Shown here in pieces: positions 1 to 10,100 of a stretch of DNA of 64,000 bases. The notes beneath the pieces are model-generated. The model made no database searches, was not told the origin of the DNA, and was given only the letters and a program-made list of their open reading frames with translations. This DNA comes from Cyrtodaria siliqua (taxonomy: Eukaryota; Mollusca; Bivalvia; Adapedonta; Hiatellidae), in NCBI GenBank assembly GCA_037043455.1, contig JAWPHD010000292.1, forward strand, positions 310,001 to 374,000, given 5' to 3'. The first letter of the stretch is position 1. The number at the start of each line of letters is the position of its first letter. The position numbers and the translations under genes are program-made.

Positions 1-104
1 AGGGGGTTCGATGCCTGCAACAGAAGAGGATGAAATATGATTAAACCTTAGCAAGAATATAATGTTTGGAGGGAATTTTGTTTGCAAAATACGGATTAAC
101 TTAC

Positions 105-418
105 GTTGTACTCTTGGTAATGCGGGGGCCAACTCGGTTAAGCAACTCATAGTACATCTGTGGCTCCATGCGGAGGAAGGCTTTGAAGTCGGCAGCGTGC
201 TCGGCCTCGAGTTCCTTCATGAGAGTCTCGTACTGGCCGAAAAGGGGTCTGCGTAGGATCCACTCTCGCACCCACCAGCGTCTTTCTCTTCTGCGGGCCC
301 TCTGTCGCTCCCTCTCGGCGGCTTCTAGTATTGCCGCCAGGACCAGGTTGTACTGGAACCTTGCTTGAGCCAGTTCGTGTTCGAGCAGTGCCATTCGAAG
401 TCTCCTCGGTGCAGCCAT
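105..418 (-). CDS. PIF/Harbinger (HARBI1/ALP1-like) transposase, first exon, partial
   Basis: This reads as the N-terminal exon of a PIF/Harbinger DDE transposase, a nuclear enzyme that cuts and reinserts DNA transposons. It starts at the ATG complementary to 416-418 (MAAPRRLRM...). A basic, Arg-rich stretch (about residues 36-46) is followed by a WWVREWILRRPLFGQY segment and then a DFKAFLRMEP..YYELLNRVGPRITK segment, the helix-turn-helix-like start common to animal HARBI1/ALP1-like proteins. The frame runs into a GTAAGT donor on the minus strand (GT at 103-104, phase 2), so I end the exon at 105. The catalytic DDE part must lie beyond the window edge at lower coordinates and cannot be checked. 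It may be a live element, a host-domesticated copy or a fragment. Family recognition is from remembered motifs. Confidence 0.75.
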
Positions 419-474
419 AGTGATGAACTGACAATGTCAGGTAGGAAGAACGGAATAGCTCGGCACCCAAGTCC

Positions 475-815
475 GTGTTACATCGGACGAGCATCGGCCG
501 GTCATTGTTCAAAGCCCGTTAACAACCCGGCCGGCGATCGCACGGTGTCCTGTTACCTGCTCGGGTACCGGCCGTATTCCTTCCGATGTCCGGCCGACCT
601 CCGGCCGGTAGTTGCTGCCACATCGGCAGAAAAAAACTCCCATTTTGAGACAGACTCCGTACGGTCACCGGCCGGTGTTCGGTCGGTCGCCTGAAGATGT
701 CCGGACGGAGTCCGTTCACGTCACCGAGCTCTGCTTCCGATGAGGAGAGCTCGGTGGCACCAAAAAAATCCACCGAGCTCTACCGATGCCGGACATCGGC
801 CGGGCTATGTGACTG
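475..815. other. CG-rich patch with repeated CGGCCGG motifs upstream of the Harbinger exon
   Basis: A GC-rich island in otherwise AT-rich DNA contains many copies of CCGGCCG, ATCGGCCGG and GATGTCCGG-like motifs in both orientations. It lies just upstream of the minus-strand transposase exon, so it could be the element's promoter or subterminal region. Reading frames across it are low-complexity and show no family resemblance. Confidence 0.4.
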
Positions 816-822
816 GGCCATA

Positions 823-1897
823 ATTTAACAACCTGTAGAATAGTGAAACACTCCATGTTAACAGCCTGTAGAATGGTGGGACAAGATAGGCACTCCATGT
901 TAACAGCCTGTAGAATGCTGTGACAGGATAGGCACTCCATGTTAACAGCCTGTAGAATGGCGGGACAGAGCGGGGACTGCATGTTTATAGCCTGTCAAAT
1001 GGTGGGACAGGGCAGGCACACATGTTAACAGCCTGTAGAAGGGTATAACAGGTCGGGCACTCCATGTTTACAGCCTATAGAATGCTGGGACATGACAGGC
1101 ACTCCCTCCATGTTAACAGCCTGTGGAATGGTATAACAGTGTGGGCACACCAAGTTGACAACCTGTAGAGTGGTAGGACAGGGCGCATACTCCATGTTAA
1201 CAGCTTGTAGAAAAGTGGGACAGGTCAGGCATTCCATGTGAACAACCTGTAAAATGGTGTGATAGGACAGGCTCTACATTTTAACAGTATGTAGAATGTT
1301 GGGACAGGGCTGGCACTCCATGTGAACAACCTGTAAAATGGTGTGACAGGGCAGACACTACACGTTAACAGTATGTAGAATGGTAGGACAGAGCAGACAC
1401 TCCCTGTTAACAGCCTGTGAATGGTGGGACAGGACAGGAATTCCATGTTAACAGCTTGTATAATGGTGGAACAGGGGCAGAGTCTACATGTTAACAGCCT
1501 GTAGACTGGTGAGATAGGGCAGGCACGCTATGTTAACAGCCTGTAGAATAGTGGGACAGTGTGGGCATGCCATGTTAACAGCCTGTAGAATGGTGGGATG
1601 GTGTGGACACTATGTTAACAGCTAGTAGAATGGCGGAAAGGGCAGACACTCTATGTTAACAGCATGTAGAATGGCGGGACAGGGCAGACAATCCATTGTA
1701 ACAGCCTGCAGAATAGGCACACTATGTTAACAGCCTGTAGAAAAGTGGGACAGTGTGGACACTCTATGTTAACATGATATAGAATGGTGGCCAAAGCAGG
1801 CACTCCATGTTAACAGCCTGTTGAATGGTGGCTTAGGGTAGGCATTCCATGTTTACATCCTGTAGAATGATGGGATAAGGCAGGCACTCCTTGTCAA
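823..1897. repeat. Minisatellite, about 42-bp unit, about 25 copies
   Basis: A tandem array built on a unit like ATGTTAACAGCCTGTAGAAT followed by GGTGGGACAGGGCAGGCACTCC. Copies diverge by substitutions and small indels and degrade at both ends. No coding content is evident; the short frames on the minus strand are repeat artefacts. Confidence 0.9.
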
Positions 1898-2013
1898 AGT
1901 GGTATGAGCCAGACAAATGTGGTTAGAGAACTGTCATGCCCTGTTAAATCATTGTTTATGAACATACTTATATAATGCTGGGACAGAGCAGTCATTCCAA
2001 ATTAATAAATACC

Positions 2014-3991
2014 GAAAACAAGAGGCCCAAGAGGGCCTGTGGATGCTCTACTGGCTAAACATAAAGTTTATGTATAATATCATTCAACCGGAACATGGCG
2101 ATGACGTACGCAACTAGGCTTGGTATCTGCCAAGTTTTGTTGAAATCCAGCCAGATGTTCAGGAGAACTAGTCTGTATGAAGTTAGTGTATTAAAACCTT
2201 TAAGGAGACATAACTCTGCCAAAATTCATTCAACCAGAACACGGCAATGATAGGTGCAACTAGGCTTGGTACTGATCATCCCCACAAGATTCGCTGAAAT
2301 CCGGCAAGGAGTTCAGAAGAGACTAATCTGGACAAAGTTTGTCTGTTAAACCCTTTAAAGGGCCATAACTCTGCCAAAAATATTCAACCGGAATATGGCG
2401 ATGATAATTATGCACAACTAGGCTTGATACTGATCATCCCTGTCAAGTTCAGCTGAAATCCAGCAGAATTCACCCGGAAAATATTTTGCATCAAAAACCT
2501 TTAGAGGGCCATAACTCTGCCAAAAATTGGTAAACTGGAACACGACGATGATATGCACAACTAGGCTGGGTGCTGATCATCCTGTAAAGTTTCGTTGAAA
2601 TCTGGCGAGGGGTTCAGGAGAACTAGTCCAGACAAAGTTTGTGTATTAAAACCTTTAAAGGGCCATAACTCTGCCAAAAATCATTCAACCGGAACATGGT
2701 GATGATTTCCACAACTAGACCTGGAAATGATCATCCCTAAAAAGTTTCGTTTAAATCTGGACAGGTGTTCAGGAGAACTAGTCTGGACAAAGTATGTGTA
2801 TTAAAACTTTTAAAGGGACATAACTCCACCAAAATCATTCAACCGGAACATGGTAATGATAAGTACAACTAGGCTTGGTACTGATCATCCCTGAAAAGTT
2901 TCACTGAAATCCGTCCAAATGAAGGCCCTTTCGTCTTACTGAGGCCAAAATATAGCATTTTTCAGAAAATCAAGGGCCACAACTCCTGTGTAAATGGTCC
3001 AATCTGGCTGTTTTTCAAATTTGATGGAGCTTTCATTGCTATTAACAATATGATAAAGTTTGGTAAAGATTGGATGAAAAATGAAGGTCCTATCGTCTTA
3101 ACGAGGCAAAATATAGCATTTTAAACTAAATCAAGGGCCATAACTCCGCTGTTACTAGTCCGATCTGGCCGGTTTTCAAACTTGTTTGAGCTTTCATTGA
3201 CATTAACAATTTGGTAAAATTTGGGAAAGATCGGATGAAGAATGAAGGCCCTGTCGTCTTAACGAGGCAAAATATAGCATTTTTAACTAAATCAAGGGCC
3301 ATAACTCCGCTGTTACTAGTCCGATCTAGCCGGTTTTCAAACTTGTTCGAGCTTTCATTGACATTAACAATTTGGTAAAATTTGGGAAAGATCGGATGAA
3401 GAATGAATGCCCTGTCGTCTTAACGAGGCAAAATATAGCATTTTTAACTAAATCAAGGGCCATAACTCCGCTGTTACTGGTCCGATCTGGCTGGTTTTCG
3501 ATCTAGTCCGAGCTTTCATTGATATTAACAATCTGGTATAGTTTGATAAAGATCGGATGAAAAATGAAGACCCTATCATGTTAACGAGGCAAAATATAGC
3601 GCTTTAACTAAATCAAGGGCCGTAACTCCGCTGTTACTGGTCCAATCTGGCTGGTTTTCGAACTTGTCCGAGCTTTCATTGATATTACCAATCTGGTAAA
3701 GTTTGGTAAAGATCAGATGAAAAATGAATGCCCTATTGTCTTAACGAGACAAAATACACCAATACAGCATTTTAACTAAATCAAGGGCCATAACTCCGCT
3801 GTTACTCTTCCGATCTGGCTGGTTTTTGAACTTATCCGAGCTTTCATTGATATTAATTAACAACCTGTTAAAGATCGGATGAGAAATGAAGGCCCTATCG
3901 TCTTAACGAGACAAAAGTTAACGACGGACGACGGACGGACGACGGACGGACAATTCGCCATCCCATAAGCTCTTCTGGCCAGTAGAGCTAA
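2014..3991 (-). mobile_element. Family A Helentron-like interspersed repeat, near-complete copy
   Basis: On the minus strand the 5' end is at about 3990, where GCTCTACTGGCC and a GTCCGTCCGTCGTC-type tract are seen. The core consists of degenerate tandem units of about 170 bp (a phrase like AAATCAAGGGCCATAACTCC recurs every unit) followed by a second core type. The 3' end, near 2015, has the inverted partner GCCAGTAGAGC, a GGCCCTCTTGGGCC hairpin and then CTTGTT. The subterminal inverted repeats are at 2045-2055 and 3978-3988. There is no protein-coding capacity. Assignment to Helentron-like elements is inferred from the termini. Confidence 0.6.
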
Positions 3992-5657
3992 AAACAAGAT
4001 AGAAAATTTGCAGATCTGATTTTATTCAGTCTGTTCATGAGAAATTTGCACCAGTTTAAGTGGTAAAAATATTATCCCCAAATTTTACAATTTTTTGATG
4101 CACCAGTATGAAAAAAACAGGGTAACGTATATAAAAAAACAGGGTATATTAAAATCGACTCCGTTTATCCGTCCGTACGCCCGTCCTTGCCAGTTCTAAT
4201 GATATATAACTGATGTACGTATTATTTAAATTGCTCAAGTTACTTTAGAAAAACCTTGGCTGAAACAAGCGCCCCAAACAATAGCCTGAATAGGGCAGCT
4301 TGTGTTGTTTCGCCACATACAATCAAGCTTCTTTTAAGTTACAAATCTAAAAGTTATGAAAGATTTTCATATTTAGACTAAATAAAACTTCGCACATTAG
4401 GGTATACTCACGATTAGGGTGATATATGTCTGCAATTGATGATTTTATACTTTTGCACGTCTTCTGTTCATGTTTTTGAAGCAGCGCGGAAGTAAAATTT
4501 TACGATGACGTCATAAACTTAGAGCTATCCGTATTCGAACATATTTAGTTTCGTATGTTGATAACAAAAGTTTAAGTAACGAAAATTTGATAAACATGTT
4601 ACTGTGGGTGATTCTACGCAAGTTTTGCAATAAAAGAAAAACGTTATTAAATTGAGCTATGTTTAATAAAGGTACTGTATTATTAGAAAGAACATTTATG
4701 GGCCATCGTGTTCGGTTAATGATTTACTTTGTGAAAGGGATGGTAATATTTTGCACTTTATAAGTCATGGAACATTACTTTTGAGGCAGATAGGTAAGTT
4801 GGTCATAATAAGCATATGTACGAAGTTTATGGCAAGACTGTAACTTGACATGAAAGTGCAAAGGTAGTGTGGTTTTGATGCAAACTAAAAACTATCACGA
4901 AGGTTTTTCTGAATATTTGAAAATCTGGCGACACGCAAACAAATATAGCCTATGTAAGTTCTAACATATGTACTGTAAAGGATGGAAGTTTTCCAATATT
5001 TTCTCTAACCACAAGGCATAAACCTTGAAATAAACATCGAATTTTGACTAAGAATGCTGTTTAGCTATGAAATATTTGGTGTAAAACATTGGACAAGGCA
5101 TTTAGCGACAGTAACGAAAGTTTACAATTTGACATTTATTCGTCCTTTATTTTCCCAAAAAAAATGACAAGAACGCCAAAATTATTTTGTACTAATTTCC
5201 TACCATTTCATTCTTTAACTCAAGCTGAAAAGAACCGTTGTTTTCATCATTAATGTAAGGTACAATTGCAAAACATCATTGAAAAACAGTGATAGTGTGT
5301 GACGTCAAAATAAGAAATGATCACGTTTAAGATGAGTTTTAATTATTGCTTTTTTTTTTGTCAATGGTGTGTGTGTGTGTGTGTCTTTGTTTAATAATTG
5401 ATTTACAGAAGTGTTTGCATTTACTCCATATATATGGCACAACATGAACATCTCAATTTTTACAGCAATTCAATGACGAATCCACATGTATCGGAAGTGT
5501 CAATGTGATGTAGTAGACCAAATAAATACGGAATGAATCACGTGACAAATACCTTGCAATCAGCATATTATAGGCAATGCGCACCGGGTGTCATGAACAT
5601 AAGATTATTTAGAGACGCAATTAACTGTGTGCGTACGTGCGTGCATGTGTGTGTGTG

Positions 5658-5660
<3 letters not shown>
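3992..5660. other. AT-rich intergenic sequence, no gene seen
   Basis: I see no supported exon here. 4155-4185 has a CCGTCCGTACGCCCGTCC-like tract that could be the eroded 5' end of another interspersed repeat. A short (GT)n tract lies at about 5368-5386. The motif GGCTGAAACAAG followed by CCCCAAAC at about 4258 recurs at about 41533, which points to shared repeat ancestry. Confidence 0.5.

Positions 5661-5702
<42 letters not shown>
5659..5702. repeat. (GA)n microsatellite
   Basis: An uninterrupted GA dinucleotide run directly follows a short GT-rich stretch. It produces a spurious poly-(RE) or (LS) reading frame that should not be annotated as protein. Confidence 0.95.
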
Positions 5703-5707
<5 letters not shown>

Positions 5708-5779
5708 CAGTCGGGCTTATGTCCGGTGGGTAGGGCTGGAGGCGGAATTTGTTCTACACTCCCAGTCAAAACTGACCTA

Positions 5780-5985
5780 AACAGCGTTCGAGCCCTCATG
5801 AGATTAGGAATCTCGGGAAGTAATGCAGCTTGCTTGCAGAATGTCTGTGGCGCTACCCAGGTGCCTACCCGTGCACGATAATTACTCGGAGGTGCACCTA
5901 GTGTCTTCCTCATAAATGAAGCTGGAAAGTCGCCATATGACCGTAACTGTTCGTGAGACTATGTAAGCAATTCAGTTCAATTATG
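5780..5985 (+). mobile_element. SINE fragment (same family as the copy at 21010-21287)
   Basis: From a B-box-like GCGTTCGAGCCC (about 5784) onward the sequence parallels the minus-strand SINE at 21010-21287. Both share an AGGAATCT segment, ACCCAGGTGCC, CCCGTGCACGA and GCTGGAAAGTCGCCATATGA, in the same order. The tRNA-like head is not recognisable here, so the copy is diverged or 5'-truncated. It ends in an AATTCAATT-type tail. Confidence 0.7.
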
Positions 5986-6165
5986 TATTTACTCTGAAAA
6001 GTATATTGAAATCCAGAAGTAAAAAGGTAAATACTATTTTATTTCGGAAAATCAGTGGTACTAAACATGAATATATCTTTGCGGCAATTTCAATTATAGT
6101 AAGCATAAATAAACACAACACATCAATAAACAACACATTATTGTATGTTCAACACACATTCAAGC

Positions 6166-6760
6166 ACCATTTCGGTAAATCGCGTGTGTGTTCAGGGTTG
6201 TTGTTTTTTGAAAATGCACCTTTACAGCGCCCATCGACTTTAGGAGGACCTAATTTGACGTACATTTGTGGAAATCTGATTAAGTACTACTTTATTATCA
6301 GGGCTTAGTAAATCAGCTATTTTATTAAAAAAACAAAACAAGAAAACAGGATGGTTATATCCCTAACACTAGTCAGAAATTTCAAATACTCCATTTCGGT
6401 AAATCGATTTTTTTTTTATAAAACGGCCCTATACACTACCCATCCACTTCAGGAGGATCGACATACATTTGCAGAAATCTGATTAAGTACTTCTTTTTTT
6501 TATTTTCAGGGATAAGTAATTCAGCTATTTAAAAGAAAGGATCTTTATAACCATAAAACTATCCCAAATAAACTCCATTTCTGTAAATCATATCATGAAA
6601 AGGCCTCTTTACAGCACCCACCTAGTTCAGGGGGACCAACTGTCAATGCAAATTGCGTTGTTGTAATCATTGTGTATCATAAATTAATAAATCAGATGTT
6701 TATTTTAAAAAGCATACGTATATTAACAGACAATTAGTCAAATTCAACTCCATTTCGGTA
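6166..6760. repeat. Degenerate tandem repeat, about 200-bp unit, three copies
   Basis: Three consecutive copies share, in order, CATTTCGGTAAATCG, a short T-rich gap, TTTACAGC or TATACACT with CCCAYC, TTCAGGAGGA-like, CATTTGCAGAAATCTGATTA and AAATCAGCTATTT. The array lies just upstream of the first coding exon of the LRR gene, so it may overlap the promoter region. Confidence 0.7.
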
Positions 6761-6905
6761 AATCGTATCTCCATTCCGTCATTCTGCGAAGCAGTTTACG
6801 AGATGTTGCGAATGTCCATTTCTGTCCATTTCGGTAAATCGAATCTCCATTTCGGTCCATTTCGGTAAATCCTCTCCATTTTGGTCCATTTCGGTAATTC
6901 GTGTT
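6750..6905. repeat. Short tandem motif CCATTTCGGTAAATC
   Basis: CCATTTCGGTAAATCG and near relatives (CCATTTCGGTCC, CCATTTTGGTCC) recur about eight times at irregular 15-30 bp spacing, continuing the phrase that starts each 200-bp unit upstream. I see no promoter element here. Confidence 0.75.
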
Positions 6906-6964
6906 ACCCCTCAAGATTTTCAACAAAATCCAATATGTTTGTAAATCAGTCTATGCATACCAAA

Positions 6965-7012
6965 ATGGAGGATATCCAAGGTAAACAAAGTGAAGTTATA
7001 TTAGGAAAATGA
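6965..7012 (+). promoter_or_regulatory. Possible upstream ORF in the 5' leader of the LRR gene
   Basis: An ATG with A at -3 and G at +4 opens a 15-codon frame ending in TGA at 7010-7012, 24 bases before the presumed LRR start at 7037. If transcription begins upstream of 6965, this uORF could reduce translation of the main frame. The transcription start is unknown, so this is conditional. Confidence 0.25.
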
Positions 7013-7036
7013 ACTTCAATTTATAAAAGGCAAAAC

Positions 7037-7146
7037 ATGGAAGGCCGTGTAAAGACTAGACAACCCGGTACCATACCAAATAATATTGGTAGACAAGTTG
7101 GTGTTTTGCCAATTAGTAGCAGACCAAAACCACGGAGAACTAACAG
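7037..7146 (+). CDS. LRR gene exon 1 (start codon)
   Basis: The ATG at 7037 has A at -3 and G at +4. It opens MEGRVKTRQPGTIPNN and the exon ends ...KPRRTN plus two bases before GTGAGA. The phase 2 end joins exon 2 exactly, making a Ser codon. I chose this start because no earlier in-frame ATG exists and the phase fits. The exon encodes a basic, Pro-rich N-terminus with no targeting signal. Confidence 0.7.
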
Positions 7147-10100
7147 GTGAGAGGCAAACGTTTGTCTGTTTCATGTATTTTCGCGTTGTTTAAAACGGGT
7201 TTGATTTCTTATCTAGTTATTGTGATAATAGTCTAAATGTTTCAGCATGTTTGTTTCATGTTTCTGTCATATGATCTTGAAAGACTAACGTAAGTATAGC
7301 TATATTGCCAACTATAGTTGTCATCTCAGTGCCTGTATATACATTTACAGTAGGGGCAATTCGGGAAAATACGGACAAACGTATAAATACGGACACTTTC
7401 CCAAGAAAAGCCGACTTCTTACGAACTATTACCAACAGGATTACTGGTTTCACCTTTTTGGTAGTTAATTTCTTCCTCTCGGTTCCACACGCAGAACCGT
7501 CTATGTCACACAAAATATGACATGTACACAGACGTCATACTTTTTCCAAGAAGTCAACCACGCTTCCTTCTGATTTTTCGCCAACATCGATAGGGTGTTG
7601 TATCTCGATAGGTGTATTAACAGTGCTATTACAAGTATAATTTTTAGCAAAATATTCAATAAATGGTACATTTATGTAGATGAATATGTCTGTTTCCAGA
7701 AAGTTACAGGTTTGATGGTATTTGAAAGAGAAAATATTGAGAAAAATTAGATTTTTAAAATCGTCCGAATTTTCCCATGCCACTTTAGAGCAGTCGGATA
7801 AATACGGACACACACTTTCTAAGAGCACAATGCTTGTCCGTCGATGTCCATCTTGCGTTCTTCTTATTTATGCTTATTCCAAAAGAAATAAAACGTAACA
7901 AATAACGCATACAGTATACTAGTAAAGAAATACAAATAATCATCGTACAATAATTAGCATTAAAACCTTGTCTGGGTAAATGCAAGTTTAAAAACTGTAA
8001 ACTTATTATAATAGTAGATAATTAATAATGATGACGAGATAGTGGTTCTGCATAATCTTTTTAAATCAATTGAAAACACTTTTTGTCCGAAAACACACAA
8101 GTTTTCTTTCTTTTTGAGGCAATATGTTGAAGGTCATCATATATTCAGTTTATGCTTCGGGCATGCATCACCATGGCAACCGGTGGTTGACTGTTGGTAA
8201 AGGTTACTATGGCAAACATGAGACCAACAACCCTTTCGATCCATATGCAATAGCAATAAATTAGGACGTATTTGATGGTCGATGTGTTGCTTATCTAAGG
8301 CGGTCCGATGCAGCCTTGATGTCGCAGATATACAGGGAAAACCTGATAGAAGGAAACATTCTTACTAAACCAAAATTTGAACCTATATTCAAACGAGGTG
8401 GACATCTGCAACGTTGTAATTTAGGGTTTCGCTGCAAGGAAGCGATCTTACCAAAGGTCGTGGAAATTATTGAAGGACATCCTCTATAAAGTTATCTAAA
8501 AATGTTTACTTACGTTATAGAAAGGCTTCACTTTGAGAAGAAAACTTAGAAAAACGCGAAAGGCAGAGGCAGAGAGATAAAAATGAACTGATGTAGATGT
8601 AAAAACTCTGGCTCAAACGAGTTGAACTGTGTTCCTACGTTGTTGTTTTTTAAAAAGGCTCGACTGTCCGTATTTCCCCTATTGGAAATTGGTATGTCCG
8701 GATTTTCCACCAATGCGTCCGTATTTTCCCTATCGCGTCCGTATTTTACCGTTTTCACTGGGGTTATAAATCTACTATTTGGGCTGCTTTGGACCTATTG
8801 AATACGTTGAAATAAACGATAACATGCGAGGACAATGTTATCCGAATTGAATGATTGCTTTGGTGTCCGAATTTTCCCACCGCATTAGTCACAGGAACGT
8901 CTCAAACGAGACCTTGCAAAAATCGTCCGTATTTACCCGGATTGCCCCTAGCACTTTGTGTTTAGAAATTTAGAAGAAGAACACTAATGATAAAACAAGA
9001 TTGGGATTTCCGCCCAGAATTGGGAAAATATAGATTTTTTTTGCAACTGGGAAGGGGCCAATTTTGACCCCAATCAAATACCCAGCAGACACAGGACATA
9101 GGACCAATATGGGATATATGTTGATATAAGATCATGATGTCAGTAACCTTATCTACATCTACATCTATAATATACGTTGATCTGTCAAAATATGACAATC
9201 ATTCAACGGACATCCAACATCAATACGCCATCTTAAAGGACCAAACCACGATATCTGACAGACGTCATATTAAAATGGGATTGCAGTCATAAATACTTGG
9301 AAATAATGCACACTCATGGTGATCTGAATCCAGCGTCAATATACAACATTGTGTGAGTCGGTGAAGTAATAAGAGAGTGAATGGGTACATAATCGAATCT
9401 CGCATAATCTCGTATGGCTAAAACGAGAAAGATAAGCGTCTCTGTACATGATCAGAAATGTCATTGTGATCGCTGGACGCTCTTTAAATTCACTAAGAAC
9501 TGTGACAGATGCGTGGTTAACGCTATGAATCCAATGTTTGGTTTTGACATCCTTTTATACGTCGGAAAATGACATCATAATCTTTCATTTTGAATGTGAA
9601 ATCAATGTCAATACAATGCCAGGTTATAACGTTGTGCCAGCACTGTGCTGACATCAAATGCCTGCTGGGCGGCATCATGAGACTTTGGATTGTCTTCATT
9701 TAAATCAACAATATAAAAAAGAATATTCAAGGTATTGCCAAAATACAAACTAGTATCTATTTTCATATTTGATTATGTACTGCAAGCATAATACATGTGT
9801 ACAACGACCTAATCCAACCGTTGATATGACATCAACGCAACGCAGGGTTACACCTCATCATTGGACACATTAAAGGGACGTAATTATAATTTTATAAAAC
9901 ACATCTTAGACATTAGTTTCCTGGTTGGTGACTTTAATTTTTATTGTTTTATGTGTGCTTTTAACTATTTTATCACATTAATATTGATCTTTGTGTAGTA
10001 GAACATGTTTGCTACCTTGTTCACTCTGCAGCTTCTCAGACAACTGAAACTTGCATAAAATTGTCCAACCTTAGAAGTTGGACAATATGGACAATACAAC

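Noticed and set aside
101..512. Overlapping minus-strand ORF 147-512 and plus-strand ORFs over the Harbinger exon
   Set aside because: Shadow frames. Only the 105-418 minus frame has transposase motifs and a proper donor.
6744..6926. 60-codon minus-strand ORF with MDRNG repeats
   Set aside because: Translation of the CCATTTCGGTAAATC short repeats.
7022..7029. TATAAAAG box just before the LRR start codon
   Set aside because: Transcription would start about 30 bases later, inside the coding exon and past the only ATG, so it is probably fortuitous.
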